Made by a program: the position numbers and the translations under genes. Of a stretch of 64,000 nt of DNA, positions 41,815-49,308 are shown one piece after another. The notes under the pieces are model-generated. The model saw only the letters and a program-made list of their open reading frames with translations. It ran no database searches and was not told the DNA's origin. The DNA comes from Kibdelosporangium persicum. GTDB lineage: Bacteria > Actinomycetota > Actinomycetes > Mycobacteriales > Pseudonocardiaceae. The stretch lies in assembly GCF_013280595.1 (NCBI RefSeq), contig NZ_JAAATY010000014.1, positions 161,440 through 225,439 on the forward strand, in the 5' to 3' direction. Position 1 is the stretch's first letter; each line of letters begins with the position of its first letter.

Positions 41815-42921
41815 TCAGACGAGGCTTTCGAGCAGGGCGACCGCGTAAGACGCGTCCGGTTGGGCGGCCAGTTCGTCCCTGAGGCGCACGGCGGCCTGCC
41901 GGTAGGACGGGTCGTCGAGCACCTCCGCGGCCGTGGCTCGGATCTCCGCCGGTGTGGTTTTGGTGGCGTGCAGGACCTTGCCGAATCCGAGGTCGGCACA
42001 GCGTTGCGCGTTGACGATCTGGTCGGCGCCCAGCGGGATCAGCACCGTGGGCAGGCCGTGCGCGAGGGTGCCGGTCATGCTGCCCGAGCCGCCGTGCGAC
42101 ACCACCAGGCTGCAGTTGGGCAGCACCTCGGCCTGCGGGATGAACCGTTCGATCCGCACGTGGCCGGGCTGAGGGCCGAACTTGGCCGGGTCGATGTACG
42201 GGCCGACCGTGACGATCAGCCGCCCGGGCAGCTCACGCAGGCCGTCGAGGACTCGCGCGAACAGGTCGCCGGACTCGGTGTTGAAGATCGTGCCGAGGGT
42301 GAAGTAGACCGTCGGCTCAGTCGGCTTGGCCTCGACGATGTCGTGGATCCGGATCGTGTGCGCGGTCTCGGGCAGCGGGAAGTCCGGGTGCCGGAGGCTG
42401 GGCGGGAACGGCGACAACACCAGGTGGCGGCTGAGCATGCGGAGGTCCGGGTCGGCGGGCAGGCCGTACGCGGCGCGCACGTCGTTCAGCGCTCCGCCGA
42501 TGACCGACGCACGGACGAAGGAGCCTGAGGCGTTGCTCAGCACGGACGCGTACGGGATGCCGAGCAGTTCGGCGGCGATCATCGCGCCGAAGTCGACCTC
42601 GTCGCACAGGATCAGGTCGGGCCGCCAGCCGAGTTTGAGGATGTCCTCGGCGCGGACCCGCGAGGCCCGGTCGGCGAACCCGTCACGCAGGCCGTTGTCC
42701 TCGTGTTCCTGGTTCGGCTCGATCAACGGCCGCAGGATGCCGCCGCCGTCGAAGTCGGGCCGCGCCTCCCACGCGCGGAACCCGGCGTCCTCGACGGCTT
42801 TGACCATGGTTCGCTGGCAGACGACTTCCACGGTGTGGCCGGCGGTCACGAGGGCACGGGCGATTGGTTCCATCGGCCCCCAGTGGCCGCGCCCACCGAC
42901 AAAACTGGACATGATGCGCAT
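41815..42921 (-). CDS. GT1-family (MGT-like) NDP-sugar glycosyltransferase
   Basis: 368 residues with a GT-B fold. The N-terminal half begins 'MRIMSSFVGGRGHWGPMEPIARALVTAGHTVEVV', with the catalytic His region in 'GRGHWGPMEPIARAL'. The C-terminal donor site reads 'ERFIPQAEVLPNCSLVVSHGGSGSMTGTLAHGLPTVLIPLGADQIVNAQRCADLGFG', the signature of GT1 enzymes that glycosylate natural products and lipids. It is shorter than most macrolide GTs. No aglycone pathway lies beside it. It could use a sugar made by the 20703-26037 operon, but this is speculation. Confidence 0.9.
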   Translation of the reverse strand: MRIMSSFVGGRGHWGPMEPIARALVTAGHTVEVVCQRTMVKAVEDAGFRAWEARPDFDGGGILRPLIEPNQEHEDNGLRDGFADRASRVRAEDILKLGWRPDLILCDEVDFGAMIAAELLGIPYASVLSNASGSFVRASVIGGALNDVRAAYGLPADPDLRMLSRHLVLSPFPPSLRHPDFPLPETAHTIRIHDIVEAKPTEPTVYFTLGTIFNTESGDLFARVLDGLRELPGRLIVTVGPYIDPAKFGPQPGHVRIERFIPQAEVLPNCSLVVSHGGSGSMTGTLAHGLPTVLIPLGADQIVNAQRCADLGFGKVLHATKTTPAEIRATAAEVLDDPSYRQAAVRLRDELAAQPDASYAVALLESLV

Positions 42922-42984
42922 CCGTCCAGCCTAGGGCTTGTGTGATGCCGACCCGCTGGGTAGCTTCATGTAAGCGATTTCATA

Positions 42985-42996
42985 GTAAGCGCTTAC
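42985..42996. promoter_or_regulatory. LacI-type palindrome upstream of the sugar dehydrogenase
   Basis: GTAAGCGCTTAC, a perfect 12-bp palindrome with central CG, 30 bp before the ATG at 43027. It differs from the GAGAGCGCTCTC sites, so another LacI-type regulator is implied. A one-mismatch relative (GTAAACGCTTAC) lies at 31991-32002. Confidence 0.65.
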
Positions 42997-43026
42997 CATG
43001 CCGACGAAGCTCATGGTGGAGTGATC

Positions 43027-45303
43027 ATGCCCCTGAGGTGTCTGATCGCAGCAGTTCCCTTGATAGCACTGATTGTGGCGCCACCGGCGCTCGCCGAGGA
43101 CGTCCCGATCACGGACCCGATTCCGGAGAAACCGATTACATCCGGGATCGCGCTGACCCTCGACGAGGTGATCACGCTGCCGCGGTCCGAACCCACGCCG
43201 CCGGTGACCGACGCGCGCCTGCGCAGGCACGCGCGGATCAACTACGTCGGCGAGGTGCCGGACGGATCCGGCAGATTATACGTACCAGATCTCAACAGCA
43301 AGCTCTACCTCGTCCAGGGTGGCCGGTCGGCCGAGTACCTCGACGTGGGCGCGACCGTCGGGCCGGACTTCTTCAACAACCGTGGTCTGGGCAGTGGTTT
43401 CGGGTTCGTGGCGTTCCACCCCGACTTCGCGCGCAACGGCCGGTTCTACACGACGCACACCGAGGCACGCGATGCGTTGACGACCAAACCCGCGGACTAC
43501 AACCAGGCCGGCACGATCGTGATCCAGAGCGTGGTGACCGAGTGGACGGCGAGCGACCCGTCCGCCGGCACGTTCAGCGGGACACGCAGGGAGATCCTGC
43601 GGATCGGCTTTACCGGCTTCACGCACGCGATCCAGCAGATCGACTTCAACCCGACCGCGCTGCCCCACCAGGATGACTACGGCAAGCTGTACCTCGCGGT
43701 CGGCGACGGCGGCCGCGGTGTGTCCAGCGACGACCCGCAGAACCTGGCGATCCCGCACGGCAAACTGATCCGGATCGACCCGGACGGCCGCGACAGCCCG
43801 AACGGCGAGTACGGAATCCCCGTGCGCAACCCGTTCGTCGGCAGGCCAGGCGCGATCGGTGAGGTCTACGCGTACGGTTTCCGTGACCCACACCGGTTCA
43901 GCTGGGACACCGTGACACGCAGGATGTACCTCGGCAGCATCGGCGAGCACGATATCGAGGCGGTCTACGAGGTTCGTGCGGGCGACAACTTCGGCTGGAG
44001 CGACCGCGAAGGCCCGTTCGTGTTCAAGCGTTCGGACCGCTGCAACCTCTATCCGTTGCCCGACAACGACGCCCAGTTCGGCTACACGTATCCGGTCGCG
44101 GCCTACGACCACGACCCGCCGCCCGGCTTCCCGTGCACTTCGGACAGCGGCCACGCCATCGTCGGCGGCTTTGTCTATCGAGGCAAGGACATCCCGGAGC
44201 TGTGGGGCAAGTACGTCTTCGGTGACCTGGTCAACGGCAAGCTGTTCTACACCAACGCGCACGAGATGCGTCGCGGCCAGAAACTCGCGCCCTTGTACCA
44301 GTTGTCCGTGACGGACAGCTCCGGACGCCCGATGACCATGCAGGACTTCGCGGGCGACCGGCGCACCGACATCAGGTTCGGCACGAACAAGGCAGGCGAC
44401 CTGTTCGTCCTGGCGAAGGCGAACGGAAAGATCTGGAAGGTCACCGGCACGAAACCGCTGCCGGACGTGTACCCGTCACTGGCCGGAAACCTGGTCGCGC
44501 ACTACGACTTCGAGCATCCATCAGGGAACCAGGAAGCGGACCGGGGCCGTTCCGGCACACCGATCGACCTGGTCAACGGCGGCCCGGCGGCCCGCGTCGC
44601 GGACGGCGCGTACAAGGGCAGCCGATACTCGTTGCAGACCAAACAGGTCGACCCGGCGACGCCCGGAAACGACGACTGGAAGGCAGGAACGTACTCGCAG
44701 ACCGGAGTCCCGACCCTGCGGGCCTTCAACGGCGTCCAGCAGGCAACGGTGATGGGCTGGGTCAAGATGACCGGCCGGAATCCCAGCCCGAACTCCAACT
44801 CCGCGAACCCGGACGACTTCTACAACGCGATCGGCATCGCCGGGGTGCTGTCCGGCAACTCCGACGGCCACGCGGTCCGCGCACTGCTCGAACTGATCCA
44901 AGTGGACGGCGTGCTGAAAGTCGTGGCACTCGGCAGAAGGATCGACGGCGGCGCGTCGCAGACCTTCGCGGCCACAGACGACTGGCAGAAGATCCTCCCG
45001 CCCGGCGAATGGGTCTTCCTCACGGCGACGTTCGACTTCAACACCGGAAAGATGGCCCTGTACAAGAACGGCGAAGCCCTGCCGGGCTCCTATGTGGTCA
45101 CTGGTGACCCGTGGGGCGTCGGCACCGGCCAAGGCCCGTACCGCACGTCGCCGACAGACCCGCGCGGCATCAAGATCGGCGGGAGCTTCCCCCAGAACAC
45201 CAGGGAGGGAAATCCCTGCGACTGCCGGTTCGACAACTTGATGTTCCTGGACAGAGCCCTGGAACCGTGGGAGATCCAGAAGCAGTACGCCCTGACCTCG
45301 TGA
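43027..45303 (+). CDS. Secreted PQQ-type glucose/sorbosone dehydrogenase fused to a LamG-like domain
   Basis: 758 residues: signal peptide (to about 'PPALA-ED'), a six-bladed beta-propeller of the GSDH family (about 55-475; 'GFGFVAFHPDFARNGRFYTTHTE', 'LYLAVGDGGRG', 'IPHGKLIRIDPDGRDSPNGEYGIPVRNPF', 'VYAYGFRDPHRFSWD', 'GDNFGWSDREG'), then a concanavalin-like LamG domain (about 480-758). The cofactor is expected to be PQQ, with Ca2+. It oxidises sugars outside the cell, and the LamG part may hold it on a polysaccharide. The ATG at 43027 has GGAG 5 nt upstream and is preferred over GTG 43021. Confidence 0.87.
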   Translation: MPLRCLIAAVPLIALIVAPPALAEDVPITDPIPEKPITSGIALTLDEVITLPRSEPTPPVTDARLRRHARINYVGEVPDGSGRLYVPDLNSKLYLVQGGRSAEYLDVGATVGPDFFNNRGLGSGFGFVAFHPDFARNGRFYTTHTEARDALTTKPADYNQAGTIVIQSVVTEWTASDPSAGTFSGTRREILRIGFTGFTHAIQQIDFNPTALPHQDDYGKLYLAVGDGGRGVSSDDPQNLAIPHGKLIRIDPDGRDSPNGEYGIPVRNPFVGRPGAIGEVYAYGFRDPHRFSWDTVTRRMYLGSIGEHDIEAVYEVRAGDNFGWSDREGPFVFKRSDRCNLYPLPDNDAQFGYTYPVAAYDHDPPPGFPCTSDSGHAIVGGFVYRGKDIPELWGKYVFGDLVNGKLFYTNAHEMRRGQKLAPLYQLSVTDSSGRPMTMQDFAGDRRTDIRFGTNKAGDLFVLAKANGKIWKVTGTKPLPDVYPSLAGNLVAHYDFEHPSGNQEADRGRSGTPIDLVNGGPAARVADGAYKGSRYSLQTKQVDPATPGNDDWKAGTYSQTGVPTLRAFNGVQQATVMGWVKMTGRNPSPNSNSANPDDFYNAIGIAGVLSGNSDGHAVRALLELIQVDGVLKVVALGRRIDGGASQTFAATDDWQKILPPGEWVFLTATFDFNTGKMALYKNGEALPGSYVVTGDPWGVGTGQGPYRTSPTDPRGIKIGGSFPQNTREGNPCDCRFDNLMFLDRALEPWEIQKQYALTS

Positions 45304-45342
45304 GTGTTTGCCGGCGTTAGAACACGGACAAACACTCACGAG
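45297..45342. repeat. 46-nt palindromic repeat and bidirectional terminator, copy 1
   Basis: Arms CTCGTGAGTGTTTG and CAAACACTCACGAG are perfect 14-bp complements; the stem extends by CCG/CGG past a one-base bulge. The left arm contains the TGA of the sugar dehydrogenase gene, and the right arm contains the TGA of the convergent LLM oxidoreductase gene. A second 46-nt copy is at 50246. Confidence 0.8.
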
Positions 45343-46220
45343 GGGAGGTCGCGTTCCAGCGGCATCACCTTGGCGGCGAAGTCGTCGAGGAAGGGCCGGA
45401 TGTGCGGCATCGGACTGGCGGGCCGGATCACGAACTTGGTCAGGCCCGCCTCGATGTACCGCTCGATCAACTCCTGCGCCTTGTCCCAGCCTTCGGGAAT
45501 CAGGTCGGCCGGGTCGGCGTCGGGTTGCCGGGCCCGCGCCACCTCGGCGAGCGACGGCGGGATTCCCTCGGTCGCCACCGCGATGCTGATGCCGTAGTGG
45601 TCCGCCTCGATCTCGCGGCCCGCGGCCGCCGCCGCGGCTTCGATGGTGTGCCGCGCTTCCAGTGCCTGGGCGGGCGTCAGGAAGCTGCCGAGCCAGCCGT
45701 CCGCCAGCCTGCCGGCTCGTTCCAGGCCGGGCCGGGCGGAGCCGCCGAACCAGATGTCCATCCGGCGCGGCCGCGGGCTGATCCGGGCCTCGGTCAGGGA
45801 ATGGAACCGGCCGTGGAACGTCACTGTGTCCTGCGTCAGCAGTAAACGCAGCACGTGCATGGTCTCGTCGAACAGCGCGCCGCGTTGCCCTGACGGTGCG
45901 GGGAAGGCCTGGCGTTCCGGCCTGCGAGCCGGTTGCAGGCCGAAGACCGGCAGCACCCGTTTGGGCGCCAGCGCCGCGAGCGACGCCAGTTGTTTCGCCA
46001 CGTGCACCGGATTTCGTCCCGGCAACACCGCGACGCCCGTGCCCACCTTCAGGTTCCGGGTGCGCGACAGGGCGTACGCCATGCCGATGAACGGGTCGAC
46101 GTGTTCGGTGAACACGACTTCGGAGAACCACAGTGAATCCGTCCGCAGCGCCTCCGCGTGGTCGATCGCCTCGACGAAGTCCTCGTGCGGACCGAGCCCT
46201 ACCCCGATACGGATCTTCAT
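45336..46220 (-). CDS. LLM-class (F420-type) flavin/deazaflavin oxidoreductase
   Basis: 294 residues with the bacterial luciferase TIM barrel: 'MKIRIGVGLGPHEDFVEAIDHAEALRTDSLWFSEVV', 'RNLKVGTGVAVLPGRNPVHVAKQLASLAALAPKRVLPVFG', 'MDIWFGGSARPGLERAGRLADGWLGSFLTPAQALEARHTIEAAA'. This branch is mostly F420-dependent in actinobacteria. The hydride donor or acceptor pair and substrate are unknown. The ATG at 46218-46220 begins the barrel directly. Divergent from the ImmA-like peptidase gene at 46264 with only 43 bp between them. Confidence 0.88.
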   Translation of the reverse strand: MKIRIGVGLGPHEDFVEAIDHAEALRTDSLWFSEVVFTEHVDPFIGMAYALSRTRNLKVGTGVAVLPGRNPVHVAKQLASLAALAPKRVLPVFGLQPARRPERQAFPAPSGQRGALFDETMHVLRLLLTQDTVTFHGRFHSLTEARISPRPRRMDIWFGGSARPGLERAGRLADGWLGSFLTPAQALEARHTIEAAAAAAGREIEADHYGISIAVATEGIPPSLAEVARARQPDADPADLIPEGWDKAQELIERYIEAGLTKFVIRPASPMPHIRPFLDDFAAKVMPLERDLPS

Positions 46221-46263
46221 GTGTCCATCATCGCCCGGTAGTCTCCGCAACGGGAGGCACGGA

Positions 46264-46758
46264 ATGGGGCAGCTTCGGCGGCGCTGTGAACAGCGTGTGC
46301 GTGCACTGGCCGTTCCGCGGCCGTTCGACCTCGTCACGTTCTGTGCTCACGTGGAAGGGCTGCGTGGCCGCCGTCTCGAGCTCAAGCCGATGCCGGGACT
46401 GTCCGCCGCCGCTCCCTGCGGGATGTGGCTGTCGGTTCCGGACGCCGACTACGTCCTTTACGAGCCGAACACCTCCCAGTTGCATTCCGAGCACATAATC
46501 CTGCACGAGCTCGCGCACATGCTGTGCGATCACAGGTTGAGCATGGACACTTCCGTGCTGCGCAAGCTGATGCCCAGCATCAGCCCGGCGGTCGTCCGCC
46601 GCGTGCTCGGCCGCGTCGACTACGCGACCGAGCAGGAGCAAGAGGCGGAGATGCTCGCGTCGTTGATCCGGGGCACCGCGGGCATGCGAGGAGAACGGGA
46701 CGCCCTCTCGCGGATCACCGAGGTGTTCGGCCCACACACAGGACCTACGCACACATAG
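46264..46758 (+). CDS. ImmA/IrrE-like zinc metallopeptidase (module 1)
   Basis: 164 residues, soluble, with the gluzincin motif 'HELAHMLCDH' (81-90), whose two His and distal Glu (in 'EQEQEAEMLASLIR') should bind zinc. Preceded by 'SEHIILHELAH', the ImmA/IrrE-type helix. In known systems such peptidases cleave a repressor (ImmA-ImmR) or a regulator (IrrE-DdrO). GGGAGG precedes the ATG. It is followed by a seven-TM protein gene and, facing it, an XRE regulator, which would be the natural substrate. A paralogue is at 52266-52787. The final codons lie in a 17-nt tandem repeat. Confidence 0.87.
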   Translation: MGQLRRRCEQRVRALAVPRPFDLVTFCAHVEGLRGRRLELKPMPGLSAAAPCGMWLSVPDADYVLYEPNTSQLHSEHIILHELAHMLCDHRLSMDTSVLRKLMPSISPAVVRRVLGRVDYATEQEQEAEMLASLIRGTAGMRGERDALSRITEVFGPHTGPTHT

Positions 46759-46776
46759 GACCCACGCACACAGGAC
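46734..46776. repeat. 17-nt tandem repeat at the end of the peptidase gene
   Basis: Two full 17-nt units (46734-46750 and 46751-46767, 15 of 17 matches) and a 9-nt partial unit, each built around ACACA(C/T)AGGACC. It encodes 'GPHTGPTHT' and then spans the stop codon into the leader of the next gene. Confidence 0.7.
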
Positions 46777-46791
46777 AGGGAGGCTTCGCCA

Positions 46792-47985
46792 CTGAACGCG
46801 ATACTTCTGGTGTTGCTCTGGGGGTTGGTGGCCGGGTGGGTGCCATCGTTGCGGCGCGGCGTGAAGCAACAGGTGGTGTGGCTGATATTCCTGTCCGTCG
46901 CGCTGATCAAGACGCTGGCCGTCGGCTCCGTCGGCGCGGCCGTCGAGGACGTGCTCGGCACCAACGGGGACGTGGTGGTCCAGCATCTGCTGGCGATCGT
47001 GGCCGCCGTCAACCTGTTGCGGTTCATCACCTTGATCGCGGACCGGCCGACGAGGTCGTACCACGTGCTGCTGGGACTTGGCGTGGCGGTGGCGTTGATC
47101 GTGCTCTTCACGCTCGCCCGCGACGGCGTTCACAGCTCGGCGGAGGAGCTGCTGGCCGAGTCCGAGACCTCGCCCGCGGTCGTCGCGTACTGGTTGGTGC
47201 TGGAGGCGTACCTAGGGACCGCGCTGTGCATGGGATGCCTGCTCTTGTGGCGGGTCAGCCGTACTGTGCCGATGAATCTGCTGCGCGTGGGCTTCTGGCT
47301 GATGTGTGCTGGGACCGCTCTCAACGCGCTGTTCGCTGTGTACAAGTCCGCGTACATCATCGCGAACGCGGCGGGTGTGGAGCTGCCGACCGGGCTTGTT
47401 GCCGCGATCTCCGACGCGATGCTGCCGACGGCCGGGCTGCTGATCGTCAGCGGTGTGTTGCTGCCGGCCAGTAGCTTCGCCTGGGAGCTACTCGGCCTGC
47501 GCCTGTCGATGCGGGCACTGGCGCCGTTGTGGCGCACGATGCGGGAAACGTTCCCGGACGTGATCCTGTACGTCTCCGAGAAGCTGCCGAGCGCGGACGG
47601 TGTGCTGGCGACCGCCCGGTTGCGGCTCTACCGCACGCTGATCGAGATCCGCGACGGGATGCTGGAACTGCGCGGGTACGTCCCGCCGGAGACGATCGGC
47701 GAGGCGCGGGAGTTCCTCGCCGATCGAGGCGTCCACGGTGATCAGGCGGCTGTGCTCGCCGAGGCGTGCTGGATCGAGGTCGCACTGCGCCGCAGACACG
47801 CCGGGATGCGGCCGTGCCCCGGTGAATGGGCGTCGATCCCCGGCGGAGCGGACGAACGCGAGGAGGCCAATTGGCTGTCGAAGGTGAGCAAGGCGCGCCG
47901 CACGTCGCGGTACCCGGCCCGGTTCGCCGACTCCCACTGGCTCAGTCCGCCTGTTTCATCCCGTTCTCCAGCTCCCACACCTTGA
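46792..47985 (+). CDS. Seven-TM MAB_1171c-like membrane protein (module 1), probable CTG start
   Basis: About 397 residues with seven hydrophobic segments in the N-terminal ~240 residues and a soluble helical C-terminal domain ('LWRTMRETFPDVILYVSEKLPSADGVLATARLRLYRTLIEIRDGMLELRGYV') shared with the protein at 51098-52273. This is the MAB_1171c type, annotated as putative transporter or DUF6545 and usually coded beside an ImmA-like peptidase. I place the start at CTG 46792: it is in frame, has GGGAGG 8 nt upstream and restores the first TM helix, while the GTG at 46810 has no ribosome site. The 3' end overlaps the opposing XRE gene by 44 nt. Confidence 0.8.
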   Translation: MNAILLVLLWGLVAGWVPSLRRGVKQQVVWLIFLSVALIKTLAVGSVGAAVEDVLGTNGDVVVQHLLAIVAAVNLLRFITLIADRPTRSYHVLLGLGVAVALIVLFTLARDGVHSSAEELLAESETSPAVVAYWLVLEAYLGTALCMGCLLLWRVSRTVPMNLLRVGFWLMCAGTALNALFAVYKSAYIIANAAGVELPTGLVAAISDAMLPTAGLLIVSGVLLPASSFAWELLGLRLSMRALAPLWRTMRETFPDVILYVSEKLPSADGVLATARLRLYRTLIEIRDGMLELRGYVPPETIGEAREFLADRGVHGDQAAVLAEACWIEVALRRRHAGMRPCPGEWASIPGGADEREEANWLSKVSKARRTSRYPARFADSHWLSPPVSSRSPAPTP

Positions 47986-48358
47986 GGATCATGTTGCTGA
48001 TCGTCTCGCGGCTGCCCGGCGACAGGTCCGCCGCCCGCAGCGCGATCTCGGTCACCCCGGTGTCGCGCAGTGCCACCAGCAGCTCCAGCTCACTGTCGAT
48101 CTTCCTGGCCTGCTCGTCGTCGAGGAAGTACGCGACCGGGACACCGAAGAACGTGGCCAGCGCGGTCAGGTGCTGGATGGTCGGGTTGTCCCTGCGGCCG
48201 GTGCGCAGCTGCCAGATGTAGGTGTGCGAGATCGATATGCCCTGCTGTTCCCGGATGGCCTCGGCCACCGCGCTGTGGCTGTACTCCCCCTGTCCGGCCG
48301 GCCGGATGCGCTGGAACAGCCGGTCGAGCTTCTCCGCGATCGAGAACCGCGTCGTCAC
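47942..48358 (-). CDS. XRE-family helix-turn-helix regulator
   Basis: 138 residues: N-terminal 'RFSIAEKLDRLFQRIRPAGQGEYSHSAVAEAIREQQGISISHTYIWQLRTGRRDNPTIQHLTALATFFGVPVAYFLDD', an XRE-type HTH, then a helical tail ('ALRAADLSPGSRETISNMILKVWELENGMKQ'). This is the type of actinobacterial regulator (SARP-independent, EspR-like in layout) often next to ImmA-like and MAB_1171c-like genes. GTG start with GGAGGAGG upstream. It converges on the 7TM gene with a 44-nt overlap. It is a candidate substrate of one or both ImmA-like peptidases. Confidence 0.88.
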   Translation of the reverse strand: MTTRFSIAEKLDRLFQRIRPAGQGEYSHSAVAEAIREQQGISISHTYIWQLRTGRRDNPTIQHLTALATFFGVPVAYFLDDEQARKIDSELELLVALRDTGVTEIALRAADLSPGSRETISNMILKVWELENGMKQAD

Positions 48359-48865
48359 CTGGCCTCCTCCACCCCCCAGTGGAACCGTAAACACCAGTTG
48401 GTCGTCAAATGGTACATCGCAGCTTGCGTTGACGGCGCCGTAACGCTGGTTTACGCTCCGCTCAGCATCCGGACAACTGGGGAATCGATTTTTAGGGGTG
48501 CCATGGTCGATGCGGCCAATCGTCTACTGTGGACGCGACAGCGCCGGTCGTCGCGTGGCGTGTTCGGCTCGTCGCTGTCCGCGCTTCCATTATGGACGTC
48601 CAGATGAGCGGTGATCGCGAACAGCGACCGGATATGACGCACTGTCAGTGCTCAATGTTGAGTGCACTGCCACCCGGAGTGGTTCCACATCGCACTGTTC
48701 CGCTGGTGCGATAGGCCAGTCGGGGGACAACCGGTCCCGTTGCGTGGTTTCCGTCCCATCGTCCGGCCGAGTCAGCGAAGATTCACCGGACCGTCATCAC
48801 GGATCGATACGTTGACCAGGCTGGGGCGTCGACGGATCCGACAATCAGGCGGGAGGACTTGTCAC
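48359..48865. other. Long intergenic region, no confident gene
   Basis: About 500 bp upstream of the XRE gene. Short ORFs only. It has a bulged inverted repeat at about 48645-48668 (CAGTG-CTCAA ... TTGAG-TGCACTG) and stretches lower in GC than the surroundings. It may hold promoters or a small RNA; nothing more can be supported. Confidence 0.45.
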
Positions 48866-49237
48866 GTGCTGGTGACGACCACTCGAAGGTCCTCTGTAGA
48901 GGGACTGTTCCGGCTGCTGGGAACGGGTCTGGCCGGGGTGTTCCGGGCCGTCGGGGCAGTGCCGGTCGAGGGGGACGGGGGACCATACGGGGGACTTGCC
49001 GTCCGCAATTTGCCGAATTTGCGTCTTTCGCCGCTGTGCTACCGAAAAGGAGGGTGGCGCTGGACCAGCCGGCTGTCGGCGGGCAACGGCGTGGCATCCG
49101 GGCGGATTCTTTCCGCCACGCTTGTTCCCGGCCGCCGGGCGGGCCATCCTCGAATCTGGCGACCGGGGCGCCACGCCGCAGGTATCTCACTGTGGCTCGC
49201 ACGCTCTTGTCCACCAGGGAGGCCAGCTGTGCGTTGA
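48866..49237 (+). CDS. Questionable ORF (123 aa)
   Basis: The GTG at 48866 has GGGAGG 10-15 nt upstream. The product starts 'LVTTTRRSSVEGLFRLLGTGLAGVFRAVGAVPVEGDGG' and has no recognised domain; the second half is low-complexity Arg/Pro/Gly. Two other frames across this segment are also open, on both strands, and codon bias does not pick a clear winner. It could be a decayed gene. Confidence 0.2.
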   Translation: MLVTTTRRSSVEGLFRLLGTGLAGVFRAVGAVPVEGDGGPYGGLAVRNLPNLRLSPLCYRKGGWRWTSRLSAGNGVASGRILSATLVPGRRAGHPRIWRPGRHAAGISLWLARSCPPGRPAVR

Positions 49238-49308
49238 TCTCTTGACGCGGACGAAGGGGGAAGGAACTCGGCCGGTGTTCATCGGGTCGAATGAGGGTGA
49301 GGGCGAGC

